Source: Hyphomicrobiales bacterium (lineage in GTDB: Bacteria; Pseudomonadota; Alphaproteobacteria; Rhizobiales; Rhizobiaceae). Taken from it: a DNA stretch of 64,000 bases. Where the stretch lies: assembly GCA_900471815.1 (NCBI GenBank), contig UICE01000004.1:1-64000 (forward strand). Direction: 5' to 3'. A program made the translations under genes and the position numbers. Positions within the stretch are counted from its first letter, which is position 1. Every line of letters begins with the position of its first letter. Below are positions 49,051-59,387 of the stretch, piece after piece. Below the pieces are notes generated by a model. That model searched no databases, was not told the DNA's origin, and was given only the letters and a program-made list of their open reading frames with translations.

Positions 49051-49482
49051 TCAGTCCGGCACAACAGCGGTTGCCTGAATCTCGACAAGCGCTTCATCTT
49101 CGATCAGGCCCGACACTTGAACGACCGCCATTGCCGGGAAGTGCCGGCCCATGGTGGCTTTGTAGGCAGCGCCGATTTCCTTCAATGCTGCCGAATATTG
49201 CTTCCGGTCCAAAACATACCAGGTCATGGTGGTGACATGCTCGGGGCCAGCGCCGCCCTCACGCAATATGGCGAGGATATTCTCGAGAGTCTGCCGCACC
49301 TGCCCTGGCAGGTCCTTTGCTTCAAATTTACATTGAGCGTTCCAGCCGATCTGTCCGCCGACAAAGACTGTTCGCCCGCGTGCTTCCATTCCATTGGAGT
49401 AGCCAATTGGTCGCGCCCAACCCTCTGGCTGCAAAACACGATTTGGGGTGCTCACGCTGATCTGTTCAACAGTTTTGGTCAT
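49051..49482 (-). CDS. RidA family protein (enamine/imine deaminase-like)
   Basis: About 143 residues with the YjgF/YER057c/RidA fold: GYSNGMEARGRTVFVGGQIG, then QVRQTLENILAILREGGAGPEHV and a C-terminal strand VVQVSGLIEDEALVEIQATAV with the conserved E. RidA proteins hydrolyse reactive enamines or imines to ketones and ammonia. The arginine expected near residue 105 of active RidA is not obvious, so activity needs testing. The ATG at 49482 with GGAAG upstream is preferred over the start at 49497. In a 2-aminobenzoyl-CoA pathway the amino group must be lost from a ring enamine, so this gene has a natural role here. Confidence 0.86.
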   Translation of the reverse strand: MTKTVEQISVSTPNRVLQPEGWARPIGYSNGMEARGRTVFVGGQIGWNAQCKFEAKDLPGQVRQTLENILAILREGGAGPEHVTTMTWYVLDRKQYSAALKEIGAAYKATMGRHFPAMAVVQVSGLIEDEALVEIQATAVVPD

Positions 49483-49493
49483 GCTGCTTCCGG

Positions 49494-50681
49494 TCAATTG
49501 GAGAATGCCGCAATGCCGGTAATGGCGCGGCCTAAAATTAGGGCGTGGATATCATGCGTGCCTTCATAGGTATTGACGACCTCAAGATTGACGAGGTGGC
49601 GCGCTACCGGGAACTCATCGGAAATGCCATTGCCTCCCAGCATATCGCGGGCATTGCGGGCAATTTCCAAGGCCTTCCCGCAGGAATTGCGTTTCAGGAT
49701 TGATGTAAGCTCAACAGGGGGCGAGCCCTCATCCTTCATGCGACCAAGACGCAGGCAGCCTTGCAGTCCAAGAGCTATCTCGGTTGCCATATCGGCGAGC
49801 TTCTTCTGGATCAACTGATTTGCCGCAAGTGGGCGACCAAACTGTTTGCGATCCATCACGTAATCACGTGCTGTTTCGAAACATGATTCAGCAGCACCCA
49901 GTGCACCCCATGCAATTCCAAACCGCGCTGAGTTCAGGCAGGTGAACGGTCCTTTAAGTCCTGTCACATGCGGGAGCACGTTTTCCTCCGGCACAAACAC
50001 ATCGTCCATCACGATCTGGCCGGTGATGGAAGCACGCAGGCCAACCTTGCCGTGAATGGCAGGCGCGGAAAGCCCTTTCCAACCCTTTTCAAGAATGAAG
50101 CCGCGGATCAACCCATCTTCCGTTTTTGCCCAGACCACAAACACATCGGCAATTGGTGAATTGGAAATCCAGGTTTTGGAACCATTCAACAGATAGCCGC
50201 CATCCACCTTACGAGCACGACTTGCCATGGAGCCGGGATCAGAACCGTGGTCCGGTTCGGTTAGTCCGAAGCAGCCGATTTTTGTGCCTGCAATCAGACC
50301 CGGAAGATATTTCTGCTTCTGATCCTCGCTGCCGAAAGTATGAATCGGAACGATGACCAGTGAAGATTGCACGCTCATCATGGAGCGATAGCCGCTATCG
50401 ATCCGTTCAATTTCCCGTGCGATCAAGCCATAGGAAACATAGTTTAGCCCCGCCCCGCCATACTCCTCCGGCACTGTCGGTCCAAGCAGTCCAAGCGCGC
50501 CCATTTCAGCGAATATGGACGGATCAGTCTTTTCATGGCGGAAGGCTTCCTGCACGCGGGGCAGCAATTTGTCTTCACCGTAGGCCCGTGCGGTATCACG
50601 CACCATCCGCTCTTCCTCGCTCAATTGTGCGTCGAGATTAAACGGGTCCTGCCAGTCGTAATATGCTTTTGATCCATGCAT
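49494..50681 (-). CDS. Glutaryl-CoA dehydrogenase-like acyl-CoA dehydrogenase
   Basis: A 395-residue flavoenzyme. It has [20 protein letters not shown] and [18 protein letters not shown] for FAD and substrate binding, and the catalytic base in [20 protein letters not shown], a signature shared with glutaryl-CoA dehydrogenases. These oxidise and decarboxylate glutaryl-CoA to crotonyl-CoA, passing electrons to ETF. Its place at the downstream part of the operon fits the last steps of ring degradation. It is 5 bases from the preceding dehydrogenase gene and overlaps the RidA leader region. Confidence 0.9.
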   Translation of the reverse strand: MHGSKAYYDWQDPFNLDAQLSEEERMVRDTARAYGEDKLLPRVQEAFRHEKTDPSIFAEMGALGLLGPTVPEEYGGAGLNYVSYGLIAREIERIDSGYRSMMSVQSSLVIVPIHTFGSEDQKQKYLPGLIAGTKIGCFGLTEPDHGSDPGSMASRARKVDGGYLLNGSKTWISNSPIADVFVVWAKTEDGLIRGFILEKGWKGLSAPAIHGKVGLRASITGQIVMDDVFVPEENVLPHVTGLKGPFTCLNSARFGIAWGALGAAESCFETARDYVMDRKQFGRPLAANQLIQKKLADMATEIALGLQGCLRLGRMKDEGSPPVELTSILKRNSCGKALEIARNARDMLGGNGISDEFPVARHLVNLEVVNTYEGTHDIHALILGRAITGIAAFSN

Positions 50682-50686
50682 GGGAA

Positions 50687-51886
50687 TTATCCTGCCTTTT
50701 TGCCAGCGCTCTTCATCAGCTCGCGGCCGATGATGAGTTTTTGAACTTCGGTTGCGCCCTCATAGATACGTAGGGCACGAATCTCGCGGTAAAGACGCTC
50801 GGTAATTTCGCCAACCCTTACCCCGCGCCCGCCAAAGAGTTGCAGCGCCTGATCGATGACCCATTGGGCATTTTCAGTGGCCGTCAGCTTTGCCATTGCG
50901 GCTTCGCTTGTTGTTGGGAGTTTCTGCACGTCCCGCCGCCATGCGGTACGGAATGTCAGTAGCGCGGCAGCGTCGATCGCCGTTGCCATTTCACCCAGTG
51001 TGCTTTGTGCTGTAGGCAGATCAGACAGGGTTGCACCAAACATCTTGCGGCTTCTGGCATGTGCTACGGCCTCATCAAGTGCCCGCCGGGCAAAGCCTAT
51101 GGCGGCGGCAGCCACAGATGGGCGGAAAATATCAAGTGTTCGCATTGCGATCTTGAAGCCTTCGCCTGCCATTCCTAAAAGCTGGGAAGCCGGTATGCGG
51201 CAATTGTCGAAGCGAATGCGGGCCAGCGGATGGGGTGCAATGGTTTCAATGCGTTCGACAATGGAAAAACCTGGCGTATCAGCATAGACAATAAAGGCCG
51301 AAATACCGCGTGTCCCCGGCGCTTCACCGGTACGGGCAAAGACCGTATAGACATCGGCTATCCCGCCATTGGAAATCCAGATTTTTTCGCCATCCAGAAT
51401 GAAATCTTCGCCATCGCGGCGGGCGGAACAACTGAGCGCTGCAACATCTGAACCGGCATCCGGCTCTGATAATGCAAATGCTGATATCAACTCTCCTCGC
51501 GCAATCTTGGGCAGGATTTGCTGCTTCAGCTCCTGAGAACCGGCAAGGCTTATCGCGCCAGTGCCAAGCCCTTGCATGGCAAAGGCGAAATCCGCTAGGC
51601 CATCCGTATAGGCCAATGTTTCCCTGATGACGCAAAGCGAGCGACTATCGATCTCTTGCGAAACGCCGCCAAAATCCTTTGGCACGCAATGGCGCAATAT
51701 TCCGGCTGCGCCTAGCTTAGCGACCAGTTTTTTGCATGCGGAGTCGGCATCTGCATGATCGATTTCGCCCAACCCGCCGCCGGAGATGAAGCTATCGAGT
51801 TCGCTTGCCAGTGTGCGTGCATCCTCGCCGAAAAACGGCCATTGCAAATGTTCGCGGGTCAGCATTCCTGCGGGTTTGGCAACCAT
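50687..51886 (-). CDS. Acyl-CoA dehydrogenase
   Basis: A 399-residue acyl-CoA dehydrogenase. The motifs are [38 protein letters not shown], the C-terminal [20 protein letters not shown] and the catalytic glutamate in [18 protein letters not shown]. It oxidises an acyl-CoA at the alpha-beta bond with FAD and hands electrons to ETF. Its substrate is probably a cyclic or dicarboxylic CoA intermediate made by the upstream enzymes. It lies between the enoyl-CoA hydratase gene (4-base gap) and the glutaryl-CoA dehydrogenase-like gene (5-base gap), so these are one transcript. Confidence 0.9.
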   Translation of the reverse strand: MVAKPAGMLTREHLQWPFFGEDARTLASELDSFISGGGLGEIDHADADSACKKLVAKLGAAGILRHCVPKDFGGVSQEIDSRSLCVIRETLAYTDGLADFAFAMQGLGTGAISLAGSQELKQQILPKIARGELISAFALSEPDAGSDVAALSCSARRDGEDFILDGEKIWISNGGIADVYTVFARTGEAPGTRGISAFIVYADTPGFSIVERIETIAPHPLARIRFDNCRIPASQLLGMAGEGFKIAMRTLDIFRPSVAAAAIGFARRALDEAVAHARSRKMFGATLSDLPTAQSTLGEMATAIDAAALLTFRTAWRRDVQKLPTTSEAAMAKLTATENAQWVIDQALQLFGGRGVRVGEITERLYREIRALRIYEGATEVQKLIIGRELMKSAGKKAG

Positions 51887-51889
51887 CCG

Positions 51890-52732
51890 CTAGTTCCCTT
51901 CGAACTGAGGTTTGGTCTTGGCCGCAAAGGCTTCGAAGGCCCGGCGAAAATCGCCTGTCGCCATGCAAATGGCTTGGGCTTGCGCCTCCGATTCAATGAG
52001 CTGATCAATGCCCATGGCCCATTCCTGATCCAGCATCTTTTTGGTCATGGCATGGGCAAACCAGGGTCCATCCGCAACTGTGCGGGCAAAGCGCTGCGCT
52101 TCACCAAGCAAGTTGGGCCGCTCATGCAGGACATTATAAAAGCCCCAGGCATGGCCTTCATTTGCCGTCATCGCACGGCCTGTAAAGAGCAGTTCGCTAG
52201 CGCGGCCTTGCCCGATAATGCGCGGAAGAATGCCGCAAGCCCCCATATCGGCACCAGCAAGTCCAACACGGGTAAACAGGAAAGCGGTTCGCGTTTCAGG
52301 CGTTGCAATCCGGAAGTCAGCAGCCATTGCGAGAATGGCTCCCGCTCCAGCGCAAATTCCATCCACCGCAGCGATGATTGGTTGCGGGCAAGCTCTGATC
52401 TGCCGCACCAGATCCCCTGTCATGCGTGTAAAATCCAGAAGGTCTGGCATTGCCATGCGCGTCAGCGGTTCGATAATGTCAAAGACATCGCCGCCTGAGG
52501 AGAAGTTATTGTCTGCCCCGGTCAACACAACTGCACGCACATCGCTTGCACGGGCAAGGGAGCGGAACAGCTCGGTCAGTTCCTCGTAGCTTTCAAAGGT
52601 GAGAGGATTTTTCTTTTCCGGGCGATTGAGCGTAATCGTGGCAACGCGGCCGTCATCATCCGTCTCAAACAGAAAATGCTTGGCCTTGTGATCCTTGAAG
52701 GGACGCTTTTTATCCTGCATTGGATTGCTCAT
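51890..52732 (-). CDS. Enoyl-CoA hydratase/isomerase family protein
   Basis: A 280-residue crotonase-fold protein. It shows [19 protein letters not shown], the oxyanion-hole segment [12 protein letters not shown], then [20 protein letters not shown] and [21 protein letters not shown]. The long N-terminus (about 25 residues, Lys-rich) is not part of the core. Crotonases hydrate or isomerise enoyl-CoA, and members in aryl-CoA clusters can open reduced rings. Its exact step in this pathway is open. It is 5 bases downstream of the SDR gene. Confidence 0.88.
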   Translation of the reverse strand: MSNPMQDKKRPFKDHKAKHFLFETDDDGRVATITLNRPEKKNPLTFESYEELTELFRSLARASDVRAVVLTGADNNFSSGGDVFDIIEPLTRMAMPDLLDFTRMTGDLVRQIRACPQPIIAAVDGICAGAGAILAMAADFRIATPETRTAFLFTRVGLAGADMGACGILPRIIGQGRASELLFTGRAMTANEGHAWGFYNVLHERPNLLGEAQRFARTVADGPWFAHAMTKKMLDQEWAMGIDQLIESEAQAQAICMATGDFRRAFEAFAAKTKPQFEGN

Positions 52733-52737
52733 TCTGT

Positions 52738-53520
52738 TTAGCCTCCCATCACTTCGCCGCCGGCAACAGGGATTGCCTGGCCAGTTATTGCGCTTGCTTT
52801 TTCAGATGCCAGCCAAAGCACCGTATCGGCGACTTCCTGCGGTGTGACGAGCCTGCCTTGCGGGTTGGAACGGGCAAGGCTGGCGCGGGCATCATCAATT
52901 GAACGACCGGTTTTGCCGCTGATCATTTCGACCGCATTGTCGAGCAGGGGCGTATCGGTAAAGCCGGGGCAGACGGCATTAACCGTGATATCGGTTCGCG
53001 CCAGTTCCAGCGCAAGCGATCGTGTCAGGCCAATCACGCCATGCTTGGCTGCACAATAGGCCGAAACATAAGGATAGCCGGTTAGCCCTGCCGTGCTGGC
53101 AATATTGATGATCCGGCCATTGCCGGAAAGGCGCAGTGAGGAAAGTGCCGCCTGTGTTACGATAAATGTACCTGTCAGATTTACGCCGAGAACCCGGTTC
53201 CAGAGATCAAGGTCTGTCTTGTCAAAAGGTGCTGAGGGCGCTTCACCGGCGCAGTTAACAAGCACGCCGATTTCACCCGCAAAAGAAATGGATTTTGCGA
53301 TATTCTGCTCGACTGAGGCAGCCTCCGTCACATCGAAACCGTCAAGAACCAAGGCTTCACCGCCCTTATCAACGATCAGGTTTTTGACCTCTGTAAGCGG
53401 CGTATGCCGCCGCCCGGCGAGCGTTACACGCATACCTTCCGCAGCCAAGGTCAGAGCTGTGGACCGGCCGATGCCAGTGCCAGCGCCTGTGATGAATGCG
53501 TGCTTCTTTGCTTGGCTCAT
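52738..53520 (-). CDS. Short-chain dehydrogenase/reductase
   Basis: A 260-residue SDR. The NAD(P) loop [19 protein letters not shown] is at about 11-29, [10 protein letters not shown] marks the N-A-G motif, and the catalytic IASTAG serine with YCAAKHG (Y-x3-K) follows. It oxidises a hydroxyacyl-CoA or reduces a keto group. Its ATG overlaps the stop of the monooxygenase/reductase gene by 4 bases (ATGA), so it is translationally coupled to it and probably acts on the product or next intermediate of that enzyme, as a 3-hydroxyacyl-CoA dehydrogenase-type step. Confidence 0.9.
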   Translation of the reverse strand: MSQAKKHAFITGAGTGIGRSTALTLAAEGMRVTLAGRRHTPLTEVKNLIVDKGGEALVLDGFDVTEAASVEQNIAKSISFAGEIGVLVNCAGEAPSAPFDKTDLDLWNRVLGVNLTGTFIVTQAALSSLRLSGNGRIINIASTAGLTGYPYVSAYCAAKHGVIGLTRSLALELARTDITVNAVCPGFTDTPLLDNAVEMISGKTGRSIDDARASLARSNPQGRLVTPQEVADTVLWLASEKASAITGQAIPVAGGEVMGG

Positions 53521-55826
53521 GGCTTGGCTGCCCGGGCCAGATTATTCACATATTGCGCCTTGGCCGAATAATATTGCTTGGGCCAAGGCTGATCGGCATA
53601 GCCGATCTTTGCAGCCTCATGCATGACGAAGGATGGATCAGCCAGATGCGGACGAGCCACAGCGCATAGATCCGCACGTCCTGCGGCGATAATCGAATTG
53701 GCGTGATCGGCTTCGGAAATTGCGCCAACCGCAATTGTAGGAATTTGAATCTCATTGCGGATTTTGTCTGAGAACGGTGTCTGGAACAGGCGGCCATAGA
53801 CCGGCTGTTCTTCCTTGACCACCTGACCGGATGAGCAGTCAATCATATCTGCTCCGGCCTTCTTGAACATCTGCGCAAAGATTGCGGCATCTTCAGGCGT
53901 ATTACCGCCTTCGAACCAGTCATTGGTCGAAAGACGCACTGATATTGGCTTGTCTTCAGGCCAAACCTGCCGGATGGCGTGAAATATTTCTAACGGGAAA
54001 CGTGCGCGACCTGCGTGGTCGCCGCCATACTCATCTTCACGATGATTGGTGAGGGGTGAAAGAAAGCTCGACAGGAGATAGCCATGGGCTGCATGCAGTT
54101 CGAGCATATCGAAACCAAGATTGCACGCTCGTTGCGTTGCTTGCACAAAATCTGCCTTAACGCGATCCATATCATCCCTTGTCATGGCGCGAGGCGTATC
54201 AGAATTTTGCAGATAGGGCAGGGCTGACGCAGAGATAAGAGGCCAGCCGCCCTCGGCGACAGGCTGGTCAATGCCTTCCCATGCAACTTTGGTGGAACCC
54301 TTGCGGCCCGCATGGCCAAGCTGAATGCCGATCTTTGCAGGTGTCTGCTGATGCACGAAGTCAACAACCCGCTTCCAGGCGGTTTCCTGCTCGTCGTTCC
54401 AAAGGCCGAGACAACCGGGAGTGATACGCGCATCGGCGGAAACGCAGGTCATTTCCGGGAAAATCAGCGCTGCTCCACCCATGGCACGCGCGCCAAGATG
54501 CACCAGATGGAAATCATTGGGCAGGCCATCAGTGGCCGAATACATCGCCATGGGCGATACCATGATGCGATTATGCAGGGTCAGGCCGCGAATTTTGAAC
54601 GGCGTAAACATGGGCGGGGGTACTGAACCGTTCGACGAGGGATTGACCCCCGCACGTTCGGCAAACCAGCGTTCAAAACCTTCCAGCCAGTCCTTGTCCC
54701 GCAGCCGCAGATTTTCATGGCTGATGCGCTGCGAGCGGGTCAGCATGGAATACATGAATTGTTCTGGTTCAAGAGTATCCGCATAGCGTGTGCCGACCAC
54801 CTCGAACCATTCCATCGCATTGCGCGCTGCGTTCTGAATACGCGCAACATCAACACGGCGCACATCCTCATAGGCGGCTAGAACCGCAGGAATATTGGCT
54901 TTGTCATGGCCCGCAATATCAAACTGCCGGGTAAGCTCGATAGCGTCATCAATGGCAAGTTTGGTTCCAGAGCCAATGGCGAAATGGGCCGTATGGGCGC
55001 TGTCACCCATGAGAACCACATGGCTTTTGCCGTTAAAATGGCTCCATTTCTCACAGATCAGGCGGCCAAAATTAAGCCAGGCGGAACCGCGCAGATGGCG
55101 CGCATTGGTCATCAGCTTGTGGCCGTCGAGCGTCTCGGCAAACAGGTTTTCGCAAAAGGCAATGGATGCGTCCTGATCCATCTTGTCGAGGCCATGGGCC
55201 TTGAATACTTCATCTGTCGTTTCAACGATAAAGGTGGATGTGTTCTCGTCGAACCGATAGATATGCGCCTGAAACCACCCATGTTCGGTTTTCTGGAAAT
55301 CGAAGGTGAAGGCGTCAAAACGCTTATCCGTTCCCAGCCAGACAAAGCGATTGGGCCGAACCACCATATCGGGGCGGAAGATGTCGGTATATTTTGTGCG
55401 AATGCGCGAATTCACCCCATCAGAGGCGATAATCAGATCGGCGTCCGGAAATTCCTCATCGCCATTCACGTCTTTTTCGAAGAGGAGTTCCACACCAAGT
55501 TCAAGGCAGCGATCCTGCAGGATGTTCAGCATTTTCTTGCGGCCGATACCGACAAAACCGTGACCGCTGGTGCGAATCTTTCGGCCCTTGAACACCAGTT
55601 CAATATCGTCCCAATGATTGAATGCTACTTCAATTGTCTCGGCTGTCTGCGGGTCCCATTGGCGCATTGACTGCATGGTTGCATCGGAGAAAACGACGCC
55701 CCAGCCGAATGTATCAAACGCACGGTTACGCTCCACGACAGTGATGTGGTGTTCGGGATGCTGGCGCTTCATGAGAAGAGCAAAATAGAGGCCGGCAGGG
55801 CCGCCACCAATACAGACAATCCGCAT
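53517..55826 (-). CDS. Fused aryl-CoA monooxygenase / Old Yellow Enzyme reductase (2-aminobenzoyl-CoA type)
   Basis: A 769-residue fusion. Residues 1 to about 390 are a flavin monooxygenase with the FAD loop [20 protein letters not shown] and the later [20 protein letters not shown]. Residues about 405-769 are an Old Yellow Enzyme-type FMN reductase ([51 protein letters not shown]). This architecture matches 2-aminobenzoyl-CoA monooxygenase/reductase of Azoarcus evansii and fused salicylyl-CoA 5-hydroxylases. It hydroxylates and then partly reduces the ring of the CoA thioester with oxygen and NADH. The downstream beta-oxidation-type genes and RidA favour 2-aminobenzoyl-CoA over salicylyl-CoA. 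It opens its transcription unit. Confidence 0.9.
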   Translation of the reverse strand: MRIVCIGGGPAGLYFALLMKRQHPEHHITVVERNRAFDTFGWGVVFSDATMQSMRQWDPQTAETIEVAFNHWDDIELVFKGRKIRTSGHGFVGIGRKKMLNILQDRCLELGVELLFEKDVNGDEEFPDADLIIASDGVNSRIRTKYTDIFRPDMVVRPNRFVWLGTDKRFDAFTFDFQKTEHGWFQAHIYRFDENTSTFIVETTDEVFKAHGLDKMDQDASIAFCENLFAETLDGHKLMTNARHLRGSAWLNFGRLICEKWSHFNGKSHVVLMGDSAHTAHFAIGSGTKLAIDDAIELTRQFDIAGHDKANIPAVLAAYEDVRRVDVARIQNAARNAMEWFEVVGTRYADTLEPEQFMYSMLTRSQRISHENLRLRDKDWLEGFERWFAERAGVNPSSNGSVPPPMFTPFKIRGLTLHNRIMVSPMAMYSATDGLPNDFHLVHLGARAMGGAALIFPEMTCVSADARITPGCLGLWNDEQETAWKRVVDFVHQQTPAKIGIQLGHAGRKGSTKVAWEGIDQPVAEGGWPLISASALPYLQNSDTPRAMTRDDMDRVKADFVQATQRACNLGFDMLELHAAHGYLLSSFLSPLTNHREDEYGGDHAGRARFPLEIFHAIRQVWPEDKPISVRLSTNDWFEGGNTPEDAAIFAQMFKKAGADMIDCSSGQVVKEEQPVYGRLFQTPFSDKIRNEIQIPTIAVGAISEADHANSIIAAGRADLCAVARPHLADPSFVMHEAAKIGYADQPWPKQYYSAKAQYVNNLARAAKP

Positions 55827-55912
55827 GCTTGTTCCTCCAAAAGACTGGCGATGCTTTCCCGCTTATGCGTTTGCGCTTCTCGTCAGCCGTTAAAACCCAA
55901 AATGAACCGGTT

Positions 55913-55944
55913 ACAAATAAATTTCAAGCTTAAAATATATTTGT
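55913..55944. promoter_or_regulatory. AT-rich inverted repeat upstream of monooxygenase gene
   Basis: ACAAATAAATTT (55913-55924) and AAATATATTTGT (55933-55944) are reverse complements with one mismatch around 8 bases. The block also contains ATTTCAAG, which occurs too in the inverted repeat before the marR gene. It lies about 90 bases before the monooxygenase start, in the gap after livF-like gene. A MarR-type operator is the likely role. Confidence 0.5.
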
Positions 55945-55981
55945 ATGAGATGACATTCGTGGTCGCGATTTCACGCGCCAG

Positions 55982-56668
55982 TCAAACGCCCAAATATCGA
56001 TCTTGAAGCGCGGGAGTGAGTTGCTCGGGCGTGCCGGCAAAGACGGTTGTGCCTTTTTCCAAGACAAAGCAACGATCGGCCACGGGCAGCAACTCCGCCA
56101 GCGTTTTATCGACAACAAGGATCGACTGTCCCGCAGCCTTCAGCTTTCTAATGGCTGCCCATATGTCCTGCCGGATGACCGGGGCAAGACCCTCCGTTGC
56201 CTCATCCAGCACCAGCAGGCGCGGATTTGTCATAAGCGCCCGACCGATGGCGAGCATCTGCTGCTCGCCGCCCGACAATGTATTGGCAAACTGGTCGCGG
56301 CGCTCATTCAGGCGCGGAAATAATTCGCCAACTTTCTGTACAGTCCACTCATTGCCTCTTGCCGCAGCTAAAAGGTTTTCAAGCACTGTCAGATTGGGAA
56401 AGCAGCGCCTGCCTTCCGGCACCAGTCCCAGCCCGAGCCGGGCTATCTTGTGCGGTCGCAGACTGGTTACCTGTTTGCCAGCAAAGCTGATAGCGCCGGA
56501 GCGCGCACGGACAAGACCGAAGATCGAATTGATGGTTGTCGTTTTACCCATCCCATTGCGGCCCATCAACGCGACGACTTCGCCTTCTTCCACATCCAGA
56601 TCAACACCGAACAATGCCTGCGAAGCGCCATAGAAAGTCTCAAGACCTTTGATGCTGAGAAGTGTCAT
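55982..56668 (-). CDS. Branched-chain-type ABC transporter ATPase (LivF-like)
   Basis: A 228-residue ATPase with Walker A LMGRNGMGKTTTINSIFG, Q-loop LVPEGRRCFPNLTVLENL, signature TLSGGEQQMLAIGRAL and Walker B LLVLDEATEGLAP. LivF-type subunits drive uptake with LivG, two LivM/LivH permeases and a binding protein; all five are in this window. It overlaps the LivG-like gene by 4 bases. The neighbouring aryl-CoA ligase and monooxygenase suggest an aromatic acid such as anthranilate as cargo. Confidence 0.91.
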   Translation of the reverse strand: MTLLSIKGLETFYGASQALFGVDLDVEEGEVVALMGRNGMGKTTTINSIFGLVRARSGAISFAGKQVTSLRPHKIARLGLGLVPEGRRCFPNLTVLENLLAAARGNEWTVQKVGELFPRLNERRDQFANTLSGGEQQMLAIGRALMTNPRLLVLDEATEGLAPVIRQDIWAAIRKLKAAGQSILVVDKTLAELLPVADRCFVLEKGTTVFAGTPEQLTPALQDRYLGV

Positions 56669-57414
56669 GCGGCTTCTCCGAGATAGGCCCGGCGCACTTC
56701 GGGATCGTTGCGAATGTCATCAACTGTTCCCGACGCGATAATGCGCCCGTAAACCAGAACAGATATGCGGTCGGCAAGGGCAAATACGGCGTCCATATCA
56801 TGTTCGACGAGCAGGATCGGTGCCTCATGGCGCAGGCCATCCAGAAATCCGGTCAAGACCTTGGAGCCTTCCGGACCCATGCCCGCCATAGGTTCATCGA
56901 AAAGGAATGCCTTTGATCCGAGTGCCAGTGCAATGGCAATTTCAAGCTGGCGGCGTTCACCGTGGGATAGTTCAGCCGCAGGCAGGTTTGCACGCTTGGC
57001 CAAGCCAACGCGCTCCAGCATTGCCATGGCGGGCTCCGTCAAACTCTTGTCAGCCATCACGGGGCGGAAGAAACGAAGGCTTGAGCCCTGTCGCGCCTGC
57101 ACGGCCAGCATGACATTGCGTAAAGCGGAAAATTCTGGAGCAAGAGACGATATCTGGAAACTGCGACCAAGGCCGCGACGGGCGCGCTCGGGCATGCCGA
57201 GCCCTGCCATATCCTCGCCGAGAAAGCGGATCGTGCCGCTGTCCTGCCGGATGGAGCCGGATATCTGGTGGATGAGTGTGCTCTTGCCAGCGCCATTGGG
57301 TCCAATCAGGGCATGGATTTCGCCGGGGCGCAGATCAAGGCTCACGCCATCGGTCGCTTTCAAGGCACCGAAGCTCTTGCGTAACTCTCTAATTTCGAGG
57401 ATGGGCTCAACCAT
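56665..57414 (-). CDS. Branched-chain-type ABC transporter ATPase (LivG-like)
   Basis: A 249-residue ATPase: Walker A LIGPNGAGKSTLIHQISG, signature ELSHGERRQLEIAIALALG (the LSHGE form is usual in LivG), Walker B AFLFDEPMAGMGPEGS and the H-loop LLVEHDMDAVFALADR. The ATG at 57414 overlaps the LivM-like stop by 8 bases; a longer frame to 57441 adds nine residues without a better ribosome site. It pairs with the LivF-like ATPase on the inner face of the membrane. Confidence 0.91.
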   Translation of the reverse strand: MVEPILEIRELRKSFGALKATDGVSLDLRPGEIHALIGPNGAGKSTLIHQISGSIRQDSGTIRFLGEDMAGLGMPERARRGLGRSFQISSLAPEFSALRNVMLAVQARQGSSLRFFRPVMADKSLTEPAMAMLERVGLAKRANLPAAELSHGERRQLEIAIALALGSKAFLFDEPMAGMGPEGSKVLTGFLDGLRHEAPILLVEHDMDAVFALADRISVLVYGRIIASGTVDDIRNDPEVRRAYLGEAA

Positions 57415-58381
57415 GACGCGCCTTTCCTGCAAGAAGCCCAAGCAATCCGCCGCGCGCGAAAAGCACTACGCCGAGAAGAATGAGTCCGAGAAAGAATTGC
57501 CATCTCTCTGTAATGCCGCCGAGCGTATATTCGAATAGGACATACAGCATGGCACCGGCAAGGGGGCCAAAGAGCCTGCCTTTGCCGCCCAAGATAATAA
57601 GCACGATCAACTCGCCGGACATGTGCCATGACAGCATTGAAGGGCTGGCAAACCGGTTCAGATCCGCAAATAGTGCGCCTGCCAGACCGGTCACCATGGC
57701 CGAGATGATAAAGGCTATGAGCCTGATATTGAAGGGTGCAATGCCAACCGCAGCAAGCCGCGTATCATTCTGCCTTGCTGTTTGCAGCGCTGCACCGAAA
57801 CGCGAGCCGCGGATGAGCGCAAATAGGCCCATCGCCAGAAGCAGCAATGCGTAACAGATGAGAAAAAAGGGCAGGGGCTTTGCCGTATTGATCAGCGGAA
57901 ATGAGTTGCGAACGGATAGGGATAAGCCATCCTCGCCGCCATAGGCGGGCCATGAGATAGCGAAGTAATAGATCATTTGCGCGAAGGCGAGAGTGATCAT
58001 GATGAAATAAACGCCTGAAGTACGCAGACTGATCGCGCCGATAGGCAGTGCCACCAGTCCGCAGACAGTGAGCGCGATCAGCCATATCCATGGCATTGAA
58101 GTGGTGCCCTCAAAGCCAAAGAGCATGGGTTCGGCGTTGAAGGCATGGGTGGCCAGAATACCGGCAGCATAGCCGCCTATCCCAAAGAAGGCTGCATGTC
58201 CGAAGGATACCAGTCCGCCAAGTCCAAGCGCTATATTCAATCCGACAGCGGCAAGGGCCAGAATGGCAACACGGGTCGATAGTGTGACGTAGAATGGTTC
58301 GCCGAAAGCCATGGCGATCAGCGGGACAGCCAGCAATATCACTGCCAGAACTAAATTAATGATGGTCTCGCGTGCGATCAT
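57407..58381 (-). CDS. Branched-chain-type ABC transporter permease (LivM-like)
   Basis: A 324-residue permease with about nine membrane helices. It has the LivM signature AALGLNIALGLGGLVSFGHAAFFGIGGYAAGI (here in parts: GLGGLVSFGHAAFFGIGGYA) and the ATPase-contact loop ALQTARQNDTRLAAVGIAPF, followed by GLAGALFADLNRFASP. It forms the channel with the LivH-like protein. The ATG at 58381 is preferred over 58405 because homologues begin close to the first helix. It lies 13 bases after the LivH-like stop. Confidence 0.91.
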   Translation of the reverse strand: MIARETIINLVLAVILLAVPLIAMAFGEPFYVTLSTRVAILALAAVGLNIALGLGGLVSFGHAAFFGIGGYAAGILATHAFNAEPMLFGFEGTTSMPWIWLIALTVCGLVALPIGAISLRTSGVYFIMITLAFAQMIYYFAISWPAYGGEDGLSLSVRNSFPLINTAKPLPFFLICYALLLLAMGLFALIRGSRFGAALQTARQNDTRLAAVGIAPFNIRLIAFIISAMVTGLAGALFADLNRFASPSMLSWHMSGELIVLIILGGKGRLFGPLAGAMLYVLFEYTLGGITERWQFFLGLILLGVVLFARGGLLGLLAGKARHG

Positions 58382-58394
58382 GAGCTTGTGATCC

Positions 58395-59309
58395 TTACGC
58401 GGCAAACAGGCCGCGCGGCCGGAATGCGAGGATCAGGGCCATGACAATATAGATCAGCATGGAAGCGAGTGCGCCACCGACCATTCCGGCCTGTGCGGCG
58501 GGAAGGATCAGTGCGAGAGTCTTGGGCAAGAGAAAGCGCCCCATTGTATCAATGAGGCCGACAAGAATAGCGCCGATCAATGCGCCCTTGATGGAGCCGA
58601 TACCGCCGATGACAATGACCACGAAAGCGAGGATGAGGACGGGCTCCCCCATGCCGACCTGAACTGACTGCAAAGCACCGACCAATGCGCCTGCCAGTCC
58701 GGCCAATGCTGCTCCAAGCGCAAAGACGATGGTATAGAGCGTCTGGATATCAATGCCGAGCGCTGCGATCATCTCGCGGTCAGACTCGCCCGCCCTGATG
58801 CGCATACCAAGCCTGGTGCGCGAAATGAGGAGATAAAGCCCCAGCGCGACAGCAACGCCAACCGCGATGATGGCAAGGCGGTAAAGCTGATATTGCCCGC
58901 CTCCGGGCAGAGAAACAGCTCCCTGCAAAAGGGGCGGAATATCCAGATAAAGCGGAAAGGATCCAAAAATCCAACGCGATCCTTCCGAGAAGATCAGGAT
59001 CAGCGCAAAAGTCGCCAGGACTTGATCGAGATGGTCACGGTCGTATAGTCGCCTGATGACCACCACTTCCATAATAGCGCCCGCCGCTGCTGCCGCGGCA
59101 AGACTGGCAATGAGCCCCAGCCAAAACGAACCTGTGGCCGAGGCTACAACCGCGCAAGCGAAAGCTCCGATCATATAAAGCGAGCCATGGGCGAGATTGA
59201 TCAGCCCCATCACGCCGAAAATCAGCGTCAGGCCAGCCGCCATGAGGAACAGCATCACTCCGAGCTGTAGCCCGTTGAGAAGTTGCTCGATGAGAAGTGC
59301 AGTGGACAA
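58395..59309 (-). CDS. Branched-chain-type ABC transporter permease (LivH-like)
   Basis: A 304-residue permease with about eight membrane helices. Signatures are LLNGLQLGVMLFLMAAGLTL, FGVMGLINLAHGSLYMIGAF and the loop MRIRAGESDREMIAALGIDI that touches the ATPase. The frame starts with a TTG at 59309, which fits the family start (STALLIEQLLNG); no ATG lies nearby. It is 78 bases downstream of the binding-protein gene, with a strong hairpin in between that would lower its expression relative to the binding protein. Confidence 0.9.
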   Translation of the reverse strand: MSTALLIEQLLNGLQLGVMLFLMAAGLTLIFGVMGLINLAHGSLYMIGAFACAVVASATGSFWLGLIASLAAAAAAGAIMEVVVIRRLYDRDHLDQVLATFALILIFSEGSRWIFGSFPLYLDIPPLLQGAVSLPGGGQYQLYRLAIIAVGVAVALGLYLLISRTRLGMRIRAGESDREMIAALGIDIQTLYTIVFALGAALAGLAGALVGALQSVQVGMGEPVLILAFVVIVIGGIGSIKGALIGAILVGLIDTMGRFLLPKTLALILPAAQAGMVGGALASMLIYIVMALILAFRPRGLFAA

Positions 59310-59348
59310 GGCAGCGTTCCCGGATTCAGCGCAGGGTTAAACAGGAAA

Positions 59349-59367
59349 CCCGCCGCAGCGCGGCGGG
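59349..59367 (-). terminator. Hairpin between binding-protein and permease genes (attenuator)
   Basis: CCCGCCGC and GCGGCGGG form a perfect 8-base GC stem with a 3-base loop. Read on the minus strand the stem is followed by TTTCCTGTTT. It lies 20 bases after the binding-protein stop. Such partial terminators in ABC uptake operons let the binding protein be made in excess of the membrane parts. Confidence 0.65.
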
Positions 59368-59387
59368 CTCAATGTACTAGATGCGGA

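Noticed and set aside
53517-55826. Salicylate degradation by salicylyl-CoA 5-hydroxylase
   Set aside because: The fused protein fits either use, but no gentisyl thioesterase or gentisate dioxygenase is present, while beta-oxidation genes and RidA are; 2-aminobenzoate is the better fit.
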